DNA of 64,000 bases from Novosphingobium umbonatum. GTDB taxonomy: Bacteria > Pseudomonadota > Alphaproteobacteria > Sphingomonadales > Sphingomonadaceae. Below are positions 1 to 7,798 of the stretch, piece by piece (positions within the stretch are counted from its first letter, which is position 1; the number at the start of each line of letters is the position of its first letter). The position numbers and the translations under genes are program-made. Where the stretch lies: assembly GCF_004005905.1 (NCBI RefSeq), contig NZ_SACO01000001.1, positions 372,001 to 436,000 of the forward strand. The letters are read 5' to 3'. The notes beneath the pieces were generated by a model, which searched no databases, had not been told where the DNA came from, and was given only the letters and a program-made list of their open reading frames with translations.

Positions 1-12
1 CTTGGGGATCAT
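1..12 (-). CDS. 5' end of a leftward gene (partial)
   Basis: On the minus strand an ATG at 12 reads M-I-P-K and runs off the left edge. A strong ribosome binding site (GGGAGG, plus-strand CCTCCC) ends 7 bases upstream of it. Only four codons are visible, so nothing can be said about function. The call rests on the start codon and binding site alone. Confidence 0.4.
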
Positions 13-196
13 ACTCTTGCCTCCCGAATGGCAACCATCCGTCACAGCGCCATTCCACTAAGCAAGGTTTAAACAGGCATGGTTTCCGATTTTGCCGACA
101 ACAGATCCGTATTAACCCCAGAACCCGCAAAAATTGCGCTTTTGCGCCGCAATGCACCCAGGAATCTGCTGCATTTGCGCAGGGTCAAATTTACCG

Positions 197-210
197 TTGC
201 GCCTAATCAA
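197..210 (+). promoter_or_regulatory. possible FNR box upstream of ompW
   Basis: TTGCGCCTAATCAA fits the FNR/Anr consensus TTGAT-N4-ATCAA in spacing and fully in its right half; the left half keeps only TTG. It lies about 90 bp upstream of the OmpW start, and an FNR-type regulator is encoded immediately downstream of ompW. Oxygen control of ompW by FNR is known in enterobacteria; here it is an inference. Confidence 0.4.
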
Positions 211-301
211 TGCCAGCGTCTCTGCCTTGCCCCAAACGGGCTTCAACGCCGCAGGGGAACGGCTCGCAAGGGGCGAGCATAGCGGCGAAGGATGAGGCAT
301 C

Positions 302-994
302 ATGCACAAGATCACCAAACTGGCCGCCGCAACCGCCGCTCTGGCGATGGCAGCTTCGGCCACCGCCGCGCAGGCAGGCAATGCCGAAGGCAAGTTCCAG
401 TTCAAGGTGCTGGCCACCGCCGTTCTGCCCGATGGCGCGGTAAAGGAAGTCAAAAAGGACCCTCTGGGCCTGACCACGGCCGCCATCACCAACACCACGG
501 CCAGCGACAATGTCACCCCCACCGTGGCCATCGAATATTTCGCAACCAAGAACATCTCGGTGGAAACCATCGCCGGCGTCACCGCCCATCACGTGACCGT
601 ATCCTCGGGCGCGCTGAAGGGTACCGAAGCAGCCTCGAAGATCTATATCGTGCCCGCCACGCTGACGGTGAAGTATCACCTGCCGCTGACCGCCGGTATC
701 AAGCCCTATGTCGGTGTTGGCCCCACGCTGTTCCTGGTGGTGGCTGATGAACCCAGCGCTGCGGTGAAGTCGGCTCTGGGCGTGACCCGCACCAAGATGA
801 CCAGCGAATTGGGCATTGCCGCACAGGCTGGCGTCGATATCGCCATCGGCCATGGCTACAGCCTTGCTCTGGATGCCAAGAAGTACTGGGTGGACACCAA
901 TGCCACCTTCTATGCTGGCAGCACGCAGGCGCTGGTTACCCGCCACAAGCTCAACCCCTGGGTGTTGAGCGCGGGTGTAGCCTACCGCTTCTAA
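302..994 (+). CDS. ompW: OmpW-family outer membrane protein
   Basis: The 230-residue protein begins with a signal peptide (residues 1 to about 25, ending near AQAG). An alternating amphipathic beta-barrel sequence follows, ending in Tyr-Arg-Phe, the usual C-terminal signal for outer-membrane insertion. Length and the final AGVAYRF motif fit the OmpW family of eight-stranded barrels, which form narrow hydrophobic channels. The start is supported by AAGGATGAGG just upstream. The gene stands alone, converging on an FNR-like regulator, with a possible FNR box upstream. The substrate is unknown. Confidence 0.85.
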   Translation: MHKITKLAAATAALAMAASATAAQAGNAEGKFQFKVLATAVLPDGAVKEVKKDPLGLTTAAITNTTASDNVTPTVAIEYFATKNISVETIAGVTAHHVTVSSGALKGTEAASKIYIVPATLTVKYHLPLTAGIKPYVGVGPTLFLVVADEPSAAVKSALGVTRTKMTSELGIAAQAGVDIAIGHGYSLALDAKKYWVDTNATFYAGSTQALVTRHKLNPWVLSAGVAYRF

Positions 995-1016
995 GGCATC
1001 GGCTGATCCCAAGGGC

Positions 1017-1062
1017 GGAGCGGGTCCCTAGACCCTTTCCCGGAGCTGAAAAGCCCCGCTCC
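1017..1062 (+). terminator. hairpin after ompW
   Basis: GGAGCGGG (1017-1024) pairs with CCCCGCTCC (1054-1062), with a smaller palindrome GGGTCCCTAGACCC inside. It starts 22 bases after the ompW stop. There is no clear T run, so termination efficiency is uncertain. Confidence 0.45.
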
Positions 1063-1084
1063 TCTCTTGGGTCAAGTCGGGCGC

Positions 1085-1127
1085 ATGCCGCCTGACCTGC
1101 CTACTGGCTCTGGCAGGCGGGCGGCAT
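1085..1127. terminator. strong inverted repeat between convergent genes
   Basis: ATGCCGCC-TGA-CCTGCC (1085-1101) pairs with GGCAGG-CGG-GCGGCAT (1112-1127). It lies between the convergent ompW and FNR-like genes, about 15 bases beyond the stop of the latter, so it probably serves both as a two-way terminator. Confidence 0.55.
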
Positions 1128-1142
1128 GTTTCTAATGAGAGT

Positions 1143-1841
1143 TTAGCCCGCCTCTGCGGTCAGGGCGAAACGGTCGGCAATGACGACCTCGCGGCGCGAA
1201 GGCAGATCGATGATCCCTTCGCCGCGCAAACGCGTAAACTGGCGGCTGACAGTTTCAATGGTCAGGCCCAACACATCGGCAATCTGTTGACGGCTGAACG
1301 GCAGCACAAAGCGCGAAGCCTTGCCATCCTGCACGCCTTCACACGTGACCGGCGCCATACGCTCGGACAGTTCCAGCAGGAAGCTGGCGACCTTTTCACT
1401 GGCCGATTTACGCCCCAGCAACAGCATCCACCGCCGCGTGCGGTCCAATTCGCCCAAAGTGCGCTGCAACAGCTTGTGCTCCAGCGCGGGATGTTCACGG
1501 GCGAAATTGTCAAAATCCCCGCGCGAGAACACGCAGACCCGCGCATCGGTCAAAGCCGTCACACCATGGTTAGTGGTCCCGCCAAAGGGGCGACCGATAA
1601 AGTCGCTGGGGTAAACCACGCCCACAATCTGTTCGCGCCCGTCCTCGGTGCCGGTCGACAGTTTCAGCACGCCCTCGATCACATTGGCGACAAGGACCGA
1701 ATCCTCGCCTTCCCAGATCAGGCTTTCACCCGCCACCAGTGTGCGCCGACGCCCGATGGCGTTCAACGCTTCGATCTCGTCCTTATCCAGGGCCGAGCAG
1801 ATGGCGCGGTTGCGCACAAGACATTGATCGCAAGCTGACAT
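1143..1841 (-). CDS. FNR/FnrN-type oxygen-sensing transcription regulator
   Basis: The 232-residue Crp/Fnr-family protein has N-terminal cysteines C4, C7 and C15 (CX2CX7C) and an internal C103. This is the four-cysteine set that holds a [4Fe-4S] cluster in FnrN-type sensors. Then come a cNMP-like beta-roll (about residues 25-130), a dimer helix, and a winged HTH near residues 180-215 with the recognition helix ETVSRQFTRL. The E-x2-S-R pattern matches FNR rather than CRP. It probably controls anaerobic or microaerobic genes, including the facing ompW. A palindrome TTGCCGC-GTT-GCGGCAA lies 20 bases upstream of its start. Confidence 0.85.
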   Translation of the reverse strand: MSACDQCLVRNRAICSALDKDEIEALNAIGRRRTLVAGESLIWEGEDSVLVANVIEGVLKLSTGTEDGREQIVGVVYPSDFIGRPFGGTTNHGVTALTDARVCVFSRGDFDNFAREHPALEHKLLQRTLGELDRTRRWMLLLGRKSASEKVASFLLELSERMAPVTCEGVQDGKASRFVLPFSRQQIADVLGLTIETVSRQFTRLRGEGIIDLPSRREVVIADRFALTAEAG

Positions 1842-1861
1842 AATGGGAAGGACTAGCAGCC

Positions 1862-1878
1862 TTGCCGCGTTGCGGCAA
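1862..1878. repeat. palindrome in the FNR-gene promoter region
   Basis: TTGCCGC-GTT-GCGGCAA is a perfect 7-bp inverted repeat 20 bases upstream of the FNR-like start. It uses the same CGGCAA words as the flagellar control sites elsewhere in the window, but in the opposite order. It could be an operator or an mRNA hairpin. Confidence 0.35.
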
Positions 1879-1936
1879 TGGCTAGATTGCGACAGAACCG
1901 GCTTGACAGACTAACGTATAGCGTGGCCCGCTGGCC

Positions 1937-2815
1937 TCAAAGGATCTCCGCCACGTCTTTTAACGCATTGCGCAAACGATCGAGCGCCTGCGCTTTCAAC
2001 TGGTGAACGCGCGGGATGGAGACGGACAGCACCTCGGCGATTTCGGCCAGATTGAGCTCTTCGACAAAATAGAGCTGGATCACCATCTGCAAACGCTCGG
2101 GCAAATCGCCGATGGCGCCCGCCACGCTGGAACGCATCTGCTCATCGGCCAGCAAGTCCAGACTATCGGGCCTTTCATCGGCAAAGGCAGGATTGCTGTC
2201 CGAATAGGCGTCATCAATATTTTCAAAACGCAAAGGTTCCGACGAAGAGCGCAAGGCTTCCAACTCCCCTAGAGTAATCCCCATGGCGGCGGCCAGTTCG
2301 GTATCATGCGGTTCACGGCCCAATTGGCCGGTCAGGACTTGCGCCTTTTCGCGCATCATCCTTCGGCGCTCGACCGCCCCGCGGGACAAAGGCACATGGC
2401 GGCGGATCAGATCGACCATCGCCCCGCGCACCCGCATCTTGGCATAGGCGGCAAAGCCATCCTCGCCCGGCCCGTTATGCCGCTGTGAACATTCGGTCAG
2501 CGCGACAAGGCCCGCCTGCATCAGGTCCTCCACCTCGATGCCATCGCGGCCAGACCCTTGCAGATGCCACGCCAGTCGGCGCACCATGGGCAGAAAGCGG
2601 CGGACGCGGTCGGCGGTGTCTCCAGCATAGGCATCGCGGGCGGTGCGGTCACGGCGCGGACCGGGGCCAGCATAGGCGCGCACGGCCCCTGCCCTGCGGG
2701 CGCTGACCGGAGGACCGGACGGGGTAGCGGGCAAGTTTGGCATATCCTCCGGCGCTTTCACCGGCTGCGGGCCACCATCAACTTGCGGAACAAAGGCTTT
2801 GGGATCGTGCTTCAT
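1937..2815 (-). CDS. fliA: flagellar sigma-28 factor FliA
   Basis: The 292-residue RNA polymerase sigma factor has the FliA/WhiG signature: region 2 near residues 90-160 (FAAYAKMRVRGAMVDLIRR), region 3 after GREPHDTELA, and region 4 HTH at the C-terminus (LNLAEIAEVLSVSIPRVHQL). FliA directs late flagellar genes and is held by FlgM, which is encoded in the same divergon at 6595-6915. The ATG overlaps the flhA stop (2812-2815), so the two are translationally coupled. About 75 residues precede region 2, Pro-rich and longer than in typical FliA (about 240 residues in total), so a downstream start or a true extension are both possible. Confidence 0.9.
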   Translation of the reverse strand: MKHDPKAFVPQVDGGPQPVKAPEDMPNLPATPSGPPVSARRAGAVRAYAGPGPRRDRTARDAYAGDTADRVRRFLPMVRRLAWHLQGSGRDGIEVEDLMQAGLVALTECSQRHNGPGEDGFAAYAKMRVRGAMVDLIRRHVPLSRGAVERRRMMREKAQVLTGQLGREPHDTELAAAMGITLGELEALRSSSEPLRFENIDDAYSDSNPAFADERPDSLDLLADEQMRSSVAGAIGDLPERLQMVIQLYFVEELNLAEIAEVLSVSIPRVHQLKAQALDRLRNALKDVAEIL

Positions 2816-4947
2816 GCGGCCATTCTTTCGGGCTGCGTGGTGTTGTGGGCGGCGTCAGGAGCGGGCAGCCCCCTCGGCGCTGGAGGCTCTCCACCCACCA
2901 CGGCGATCACTTCGACAGGTTGTGTTTCGGGCAATTCGGCAATGGACATCACCACACAGCCGGGGCTGCGCAGGCGGAGCAGGCCCGCCATGGCGCGGCG
3001 CAGGCGCGGTTGGACGATCAGGGCGACGCTGGAACCGGGGCCGCGCTGGGACAGGATGGCACTCATCCGCTCGCCAATGGTGCGGGCCAGATCGGGCTCG
3101 ACCACAGGCTGACCGGTCACCGGATCGATCATGCCATTGGCAATCGTGGCCTCCAGCCCTGCTTCCAGCGTTACGACCGGCAGACGGTCGCTGGGCGAGC
3201 AGACGCGGGCGACAATTTGCGAGCCCAGATCGGCGCGGACCAGATCGACGATGCGGTCGTGTTCCTGCGTCTGCTGCACGGCCACGGCAATGCTGGACAG
3301 GATGGGCAGAGGATGGGCGATCGAGATGCCGTCTTCCAGCAGGTTGCGCAGCAGGCGGGTCATACCGGCCAGCGTCAGCGGGCTTGGGTAGACGGTTTCC
3401 ACCAGACCTGCATTGCGGGTCTTGAGCGCTTCGAGCAGAGCCTTGACCTCGTCGGGGCTGAGCAGGGCATGCGGGCGTTCGGCCAGCAACTGGTTGAGCT
3501 GGGTGGCAATGATCGTGCTGGCATCGACGGTCAGATAGCCCTCGGCAATCGCCAGATCGCGCTGCGCCGGTTCGATCCACAAGGCAGGGCAGCCAAAGGT
3601 GGGATCGGACGTGGGTACGCCTTGCAGATTGGCGCGGGGGTTGGCCTCGCCAGCGTCAATCGCCAGCACCTTGTCCACGCGGATCGTTGCCCCGCCAATC
3701 GCCACCCCGCCCAGCAGGATGCGATAATCATTGGGCGGCACATCCAGCGAGTCACGGACGCGGAAGGGCGGGACGATAAAGCCGAAGCCTTGCGAGAGCT
3801 GTTTGCGCACACCGGTAACCCGGCTGACCAGCGGAGCCCCGCGGCGTTCGTCCACCAGCTGCACCAGACCATAGCCCAGCTCGATAGTGACCAGCGTGTG
3901 ATCGGACACTTCCTCCAGCGTGATCTTGGACGGATCGACCTTGACCGGCGGCGGGGGAGCGGCGGCAATCGCCTTGGCGCGGTCTTCGCGGGCTTTCAGC
4001 TTGCGCCACAGAAAGAAGGCGGCGGCCGAAGCAGGCAGGAACACCGTCTGCGGCATGGCGGGGATCATGCCAATCGCGCCCAGAATGCCCGCCACCGGCA
4101 ACCATGTGTGCGGATCGGCAAACTGGCCGCCGATCTGTCCGGCAAGGTCGCGGCTGTCGGTAACGCGGGTGACGATGACAGCGGCAGCAATCGAGAGCAG
4201 CAGCGCAGGCACCTGCGCCACCAGCGCGTCGCCAATGGCAAGGCTGATATAACTAGAGGCCGCATCGCCCGCCGACATGCCATGCGAGATCATGCCAAGG
4301 CAGAAACCGGCGATAACGTTGACGCCAAGGATCAGCAGCGCGGCAATCGCGTCGCCTTTCACGAATTTGCTGGCACCATCCATCGAACCGTAAAAGTCAG
4401 CCTCGGTGGTGACTTCGCGGCGACGGGTGCGCGCTTCATCCGCCGTGATCAGGCCACCGGCCAGATCGGCGTCAATCGCCATCTGTTTGCCGGGCATAGC
4501 GTCCAAAGTGAAACGGGCCGACACTTCCGACACGCGGCCCGCACCCTTGGTAATCACCACCATATTGATGATCATCAGGATGAGGAACACGAAGATACCG
4601 ACCGCGAAATTGCCACCGATCAGGAAGGCGCCAAAGGCCTCGATCACATGGCCTGCCGCTGCCGATCCTTCATGCCCATGCACCAGCACCACGCGGGTGG
4701 AGGCGACGTTCAGCGCTAGGCGCAGCAAGGTGGCGAACAGCAAGACGGTGGGGAAGGACGAGAAATCCAGCGGCTTGGCCGCGTTCATCGAAGCCATCAA
4801 CACCGCCACCGAAAGGGCGATGTTGAACACGAAGAACAGATCCAGCATCACCGCAGGGATCGGCACCACCATCAATACGATGATGGTCAAAATGCCCGCC
4901 GGTAGCAGCAGCGATTGCGGGCTGGCGACAGATAGCAACTTGTTCAT
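2812..4947 (-). CDS. flhA: flagellar type III export gate protein FlhA
   Basis: This 711-residue FlhA forms the nonameric export-gate ring that links the proton motive force to export of rod, hook and filament subunits. Eight membrane helices occupy roughly residues 15-315. The conserved cytoplasmic loop holds GRVSEVSARFTLDAMPGKQ near residues 138-156, and a large cytoplasmic domain follows, typical in size and order. It is preceded after 12 bases by the transglycosylase stop and overlaps fliA by 4 bases, forming one minus-strand operon. Confidence 0.95.
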   Translation of the reverse strand: MNKLLSVASPQSLLLPAGILTIIVLMVVPIPAVMLDLFFVFNIALSVAVLMASMNAAKPLDFSSFPTVLLFATLLRLALNVASTRVVLVHGHEGSAAAGHVIEAFGAFLIGGNFAVGIFVFLILMIINMVVITKGAGRVSEVSARFTLDAMPGKQMAIDADLAGGLITADEARTRRREVTTEADFYGSMDGASKFVKGDAIAALLILGVNVIAGFCLGMISHGMSAGDAASSYISLAIGDALVAQVPALLLSIAAAVIVTRVTDSRDLAGQIGGQFADPHTWLPVAGILGAIGMIPAMPQTVFLPASAAAFFLWRKLKAREDRAKAIAAAPPPPVKVDPSKITLEEVSDHTLVTIELGYGLVQLVDERRGAPLVSRVTGVRKQLSQGFGFIVPPFRVRDSLDVPPNDYRILLGGVAIGGATIRVDKVLAIDAGEANPRANLQGVPTSDPTFGCPALWIEPAQRDLAIAEGYLTVDASTIIATQLNQLLAERPHALLSPDEVKALLEALKTRNAGLVETVYPSPLTLAGMTRLLRNLLEDGISIAHPLPILSSIAVAVQQTQEHDRIVDLVRADLGSQIVARVCSPSDRLPVVTLEAGLEATIANGMIDPVTGQPVVEPDLARTIGERMSAILSQRGPGSSVALIVQPRLRRAMAGLLRLRSPGCVVMSIAELPETQPVEVIAVVGGEPPAPRGLPAPDAAHNTTQPERMAA

Positions 4948-4959
4948 GCCATTCCCTGC

Positions 4960-5997
4960 TTAAAGACCCAGCGCCTTAAGGCTGCTGTAGGCGTTGCGGA
5001 CGAATTGCGGGGCGGGAGCCAGAGCATTGCCCACCGCGCCAAAGGCGGCTTCCAACGTATCGGCCATGGAACGCACCGGCGCGAAGGAGGTGCCGCCCAT
5101 TTCCTGACGGGCACTGGCGAATTCTTGCGCGATGGGGCCGCCAAACGGTTCGGCCGGGGCCTGATTGGCACCCAAGGGACCAAAACCAGGCTGGGCCACC
5201 GAGGCGTAATCCAGATTGCCATAACCAACTCCGGCCATGGCCAGCGAGTCAAAGCCGCCAGCGCCGCCCTCGGCCTGCATGGCATTGTTCATGCGGTTGC
5301 GCAGCATGGCCATCACCTGACCCACCGAGCGCGGGCTGCCGCTATCGTCAAAGAAGATCGAGCGGTTGGCCCCCGCCGCGCGCGGCAGAACGGCCGCTGC
5401 CGATTGCGAGGGATCGGTGTTGAGCGCGGAGAGGAACTTACCCGCGCCTTCGACGCCAAGGAAATGCGCCAGATACAATTCGGTCGAGTCAGGCTGCCGC
5501 CCAAGAATGCCGGTCAGGGCATTCTGGTTATCGCTGGCCAGACTGGCCGCCATCATGGCGGAAGCATCGGGATCGTGGCGCAAGGCCAGCAATTGCGCCC
5601 GCGAGGTTGGATCGGCCAAACCAACGCCTCCTGCGCCAATGCCCAGCATGCCGCCATGCTTTTGCACCGTATCCAGCCAAGTGGCATTGGTGAATTGATA
5701 CAGGCCAGCCGCGCTGGAGGTGGAGGCCCGCGCATTGGGGTTCAGACTGGATTCCAGCCTTGCCTGCGCCAGCATATAGGAGAAGTCCACGCCTTTGGCC
5801 TGCGAGGCTCGCGCAATGGCAGCACGCACGCTATCGGTGGTATCGCCGGTCTGGCCGGAAGCGGTGGAAGGCAGCCATCCGGCGGCCCATGTATCTGGCT
5901 GACTCAAGCCTAGCTCCTGAGGCAAAAGGGTTCGGAGCCATTGAAGCAAAGCGCGTGCCAATTGCGCCGCGCCAGGAGCCAGATTTGCGCAAGGCAT
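4960..5997 (-). CDS. lytic transglycosylase (SLT domain), likely flagellar
   Basis: The 345-residue protein has an SLT/lysozyme-like fold. The catalytic Glu lies in MLAQARLESSLNPNA (about residues 60-75), followed by SSAAGLYQFTNATW, the family GLYQF signature. It should cut peptidoglycan so that the rod can pass. FlgJ in this genome lacks its muramidase half (14624-14950), so this protein is a good candidate to supply that activity, an inference from its place before flhA-fliA. The start at 5997 (MPCANLAP) is preferred: the frame upstream reads through repeated control sequence. No typical signal peptide was recognised. Confidence 0.8.
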   Translation of the reverse strand: MPCANLAPGAAQLARALLQWLRTLLPQELGLSQPDTWAAGWLPSTASGQTGDTTDSVRAAIARASQAKGVDFSYMLAQARLESSLNPNARASTSSAAGLYQFTNATWLDTVQKHGGMLGIGAGGVGLADPTSRAQLLALRHDPDASAMMAASLASDNQNALTGILGRQPDSTELYLAHFLGVEGAGKFLSALNTDPSQSAAAVLPRAAGANRSIFFDDSGSPRSVGQVMAMLRNRMNNAMQAEGGAGGFDSLAMAGVGYGNLDYASVAQPGFGPLGANQAPAEPFGGPIAQEFASARQEMGGTSFAPVRSMADTLEAAFGAVGNALAPAPQFVRNAYSSLKALGL

Positions 5998-6043
5998 AGA
6001 AAAACCCCGCAAAATCGTCCTGAAGGGCCGATCGGGCGGGGTT
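5998..6043 (-). promoter_or_regulatory. hairpin covering the ribosome binding site of the transglycosylase
   Basis: On the minus strand AACCCCGC (6043-6036) pairs with GCGGGGTT (6010-6003), followed by TTT-CT and the ATG at 5997. The only purine-rich ribosome-binding candidate, GGGG, lies inside the stem. The structure looks like a terminator but sits directly before the start codon, so it may gate translation or act as an attenuator. Confidence 0.4.
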
Positions 6044-6065
6044 AACAAAAACTTGTGATTTAGGG

Positions 6066-6132
6066 CTTTTGCCGGATAGCGGCGGCGCTTTGCCGGATGC
6101 TGCCGCCCTGCCGGATTGTAGCCATTTGCCGG
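6066..6132 (-). promoter_or_regulatory. phased TGCCGG repeats, possible FlbD-type enhancer
   Basis: TGCCGG occurs at 6070, 6091, 6109 and 6127, three of the four preceded by TTT. Spacings are 21, 18 and 18 bases, close to two helical turns. The cluster is upstream of the minus-strand transglycosylase-flhA-fliA operon. The words match half sites seen before flgB, flgM and the flagellins. No convincing sigma-54 element accompanies it. Confidence 0.45.
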
Positions 6133-6232
6133 AAACAGATGTCCAATTGCCACAGACAAACCCCGCCAGCCCGTACATGGCTGGCGCAAGGCCGGACAGA
6201 AGCGGGAATCCGGCCCGAGAGCAGGATTGGCC

Positions 6233-6598
6233 TTAGCCGCGTGCTCCGGCGTAGGCATAGGCCGCGGGCGCTCCGGGGGCGCGATAAAGCGCACCACGGC
6301 CGGTCAGAGCCTCCAGACGCGCGGCCACATTGGCCGAAATCAGATTGCGCACCTGACGGTTCACCTCGTTGAGGCGCTTGGCCGCTTCGAGCAGGCCGCG
6401 GCATTCCTCGTCCATCTCGGCCGGATTGGAACTTTCCAGCGTGTCGCACAGCGAGGTTTTGTTATAGGCCGAGCCCATAATGCCATCGAGGTCCAGCTCG
6501 GACAGAGCCTGCCGTTCTTCCTGCAAAACGGCAACCATCTGCCGCAGATTGTCGCGCAGCGAGGCCGAGGGTTTGGAACGCTTGGTCGTCTTGCTCAT
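6233..6598 (-). CDS. flgN: FlgN-like flagellar export chaperone
   Basis: This is a small, helical, acidic 121-residue protein (LRQMVAVLQEERQALSELD near residues 17-35). It overlaps the 3' end of flgM by four bases (ATGA). FlgN chaperones the hook-filament junction proteins FlgK and FlgL, both encoded in this window. Position beside flgM and the coiled-coil pattern support the call; sequence identity to the family is low. The C-terminal 20 residues are Ala/Gly/Tyr-rich and probably disordered. Confidence 0.75.
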   Translation of the reverse strand: MSKTTKRSKPSASLRDNLRQMVAVLQEERQALSELDLDGIMGSAYNKTSLCDTLESSNPAEMDEECRGLLEAAKRLNEVNRQVRNLISANVAARLEALTGRGALYRAPGAPAAYAYAGARG

Positions 6599-6915
6599 TT
6601 CGCCACTCGCAACAACATGCCCGCCGCGATCATCGCATCGCTGATCTTGGTGGGGATGACAGGATAGTTACCGTTCTCGATCGCCTTTTTGATGGTGGCC
6701 ACACGTTCAGCGTCCACAGGCACAGTGCCCGCGCTCAACGTAGTGCTCGACACCACCGAGGCCTGGTCACCGCTGGCGACCGGAACGCTCGACACATTAT
6801 TGGCAATGGCGCTGGACGAGCCCGCACCCTTATCGGTCGCGCTCAGGCCCCGCACCGCATTGACTTCGACATTTGGCCCAGAACCAATGCCAGGGCCGGA
6901 TCCAATACTGGACAT
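6595..6915 (-). CDS. flgM: anti-sigma-28 factor FlgM
   Basis: The 106-residue protein has a low-complexity N-terminal half and the conserved C-terminal FlgM helix region (VDAERVATIKKAIENGNYPV, then ISDAMIAAGML). FlgM binds FliA and is exported when the hook is finished, which frees FliA for late genes. AGGAG precedes the ATG at 6915. The 240-base upstream gap holds FlbD-type CGGCAAA sites but no sigma-54 element of correct spacing. Confidence 0.9.
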   Translation of the reverse strand: MSSIGSGPGIGSGPNVEVNAVRGLSATDKGAGSSSAIANNVSSVPVASGDQASVVSSTTLSAGTVPVDAERVATIKKAIENGNYPVIPTKISDAMIAAGMLLRVAK

Positions 6916-6976
6916 CGCACCGCTCCTTGCTTCTTACACGAACAAGAACGGTCTGGGCGGGGAGGTGTTAAGGGCT

Positions 6977-7016
6977 GGCCGGAAAATTTTTGCGGAACTT
7001 TGCCGCTTTTTGCCGG
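6977..7016 (-). promoter_or_regulatory. ftr-like repeats upstream of flgM
   Basis: GGCCGGAAAATTTTTGCGG (6977-6995) and then TTTGCCG (6999-7005) and TTTTTGCCGG (7007-7016) form a dense cluster of the CGGCAAA word 60-100 bases before flgM. All GG...GC pairs in it are separated by 9 bases, so they are activator-type sites rather than a sigma-54 promoter. Confidence 0.4.
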
Positions 7017-7156
7017 AACACAGCATCAATGGCCTGGCGCTATATGCCAAGCCATTGGTGAAAATAACGCTTATTCAGCGAGTCAAAGGTGTAGGGGATA
7101 AGACTCAGATGCCCGATGGATCAGGTCCGCGCCTTGAATCAGTTCTGGCCGGTCGC

Positions 7157-7702
7157 TCAGTTCCGCAGGGGAACTTCCACTTCACCGGGACGAACAACCC
7201 GCCCGCGCATGGCATCGCCACGCGGCGAGCCATCCTTCAACCCGCGCACGCGGATCCAGTCGCCCACAGCGCCCGCATCCATCGCCTCGCCCGGTTGCGA
7301 CACGGCAAAGCCATCGCCCACCACCGAGATCGACACCGCCTCGCCGCGCATGACAATCACCTGCCCGCCTTCCTCGACACGCACCGGCACAAAGATGCGC
7401 CAGCTGCCCGGATCGGGACATTGCACCGATACGCTGTCGCGCCGCGTGGTGCGCCATGACAGGGCCAAGGGGGACCGGCAAGAATTGAGCCGCAACCGGC
7501 GATCAACCGGCATCATTGCGCCGCCGCTTTGCCCGATCGATTTGCCGGTAAAGGCCGAAACCTCACGGTCGATCTCGGTCAGATCGGTGAAGGGCGAAGC
7601 GGGCGTGTTGGCATAGGCGGCACTGGCGGGCATTGGGCAAAGCCATGCAAGGCCAGCGGCCAGAATTACCGAGCGGGTCAGGATAGCTTTAGGCGACATC
7701 AT
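7157..7702 (-). CDS. flgA: FlgA, P-ring assembly chaperone
   Basis: The 181-residue periplasmic protein has a signal peptide (residues 1 to about 28, ending PASA) and a C-terminal SAF domain (VPVRVEEGGQVIVMRGEAV and VGDWIRVRG). FlgA helps FlgI assemble into the P ring. A GTG at 7714 is an alternative start; neither has a strong ribosome binding site, and ATG 7702 gives a normal signal peptide. A clear sigma-54 element lies about 60 bases upstream. Confidence 0.9.
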   Translation of the reverse strand: MMSPKAILTRSVILAAGLAWLCPMPASAAYANTPASPFTDLTEIDREVSAFTGKSIGQSGGAMMPVDRRLRLNSCRSPLALSWRTTRRDSVSVQCPDPGSWRIFVPVRVEEGGQVIVMRGEAVSISVVGDGFAVSQPGEAMDAGAVGDWIRVRGLKDGSPRGDAMRGRVVRPGEVEVPLRN

Positions 7703-7764
7703 GCGGTTGCTCACTCTTGCAGCGCGGGTGGGCCGGAGGGTCCACTCACCATTGCCAGAGGTAA

Positions 7765-7780
7765 AGCAAATCTTGTGCCA
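7765..7780 (-). promoter_or_regulatory. sigma-54 promoter for flgA
   Basis: On the minus strand TGGCACAAGATTTGCT matches the consensus TGGCACG-N4-TTGCW with exact GG-N10-GC spacing (GG at 7779-7778, GC at 7767-7766). It sits between the stator-B-like stop and flgA. A start site about 12 bases on would give a leader of roughly 50 bases. Confidence 0.8.
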
Positions 7781-7798
7781 TTTATGGAGGAGTGACGG

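Noticed and set aside
2737..4719. Plus-strand open frame opposite flhA
   Set aside because: FlhA is certain on the minus strand; the opposite product has shadow composition (Gln/His/Arg-rich).
6141..6162. Possible minus-strand sigma-54 element before the transglycosylase
   Set aside because: GG-N10-GC spacing can be found, but the -24 box is GGGGTTT rather than TGGCAC and the -12 box is poor.
5998..6297. N-terminal extension of the transglycosylase
   Set aside because: The frame is open upstream of 5997, but it reads through the repeated control sequence and a hairpin and into flgN.
6977..7016. Possible sigma-54 promoter for flgM
   Set aside because: Every GG and GC pair in the cluster is separated by 9 bases, not 10, and no TGGCAC is present.
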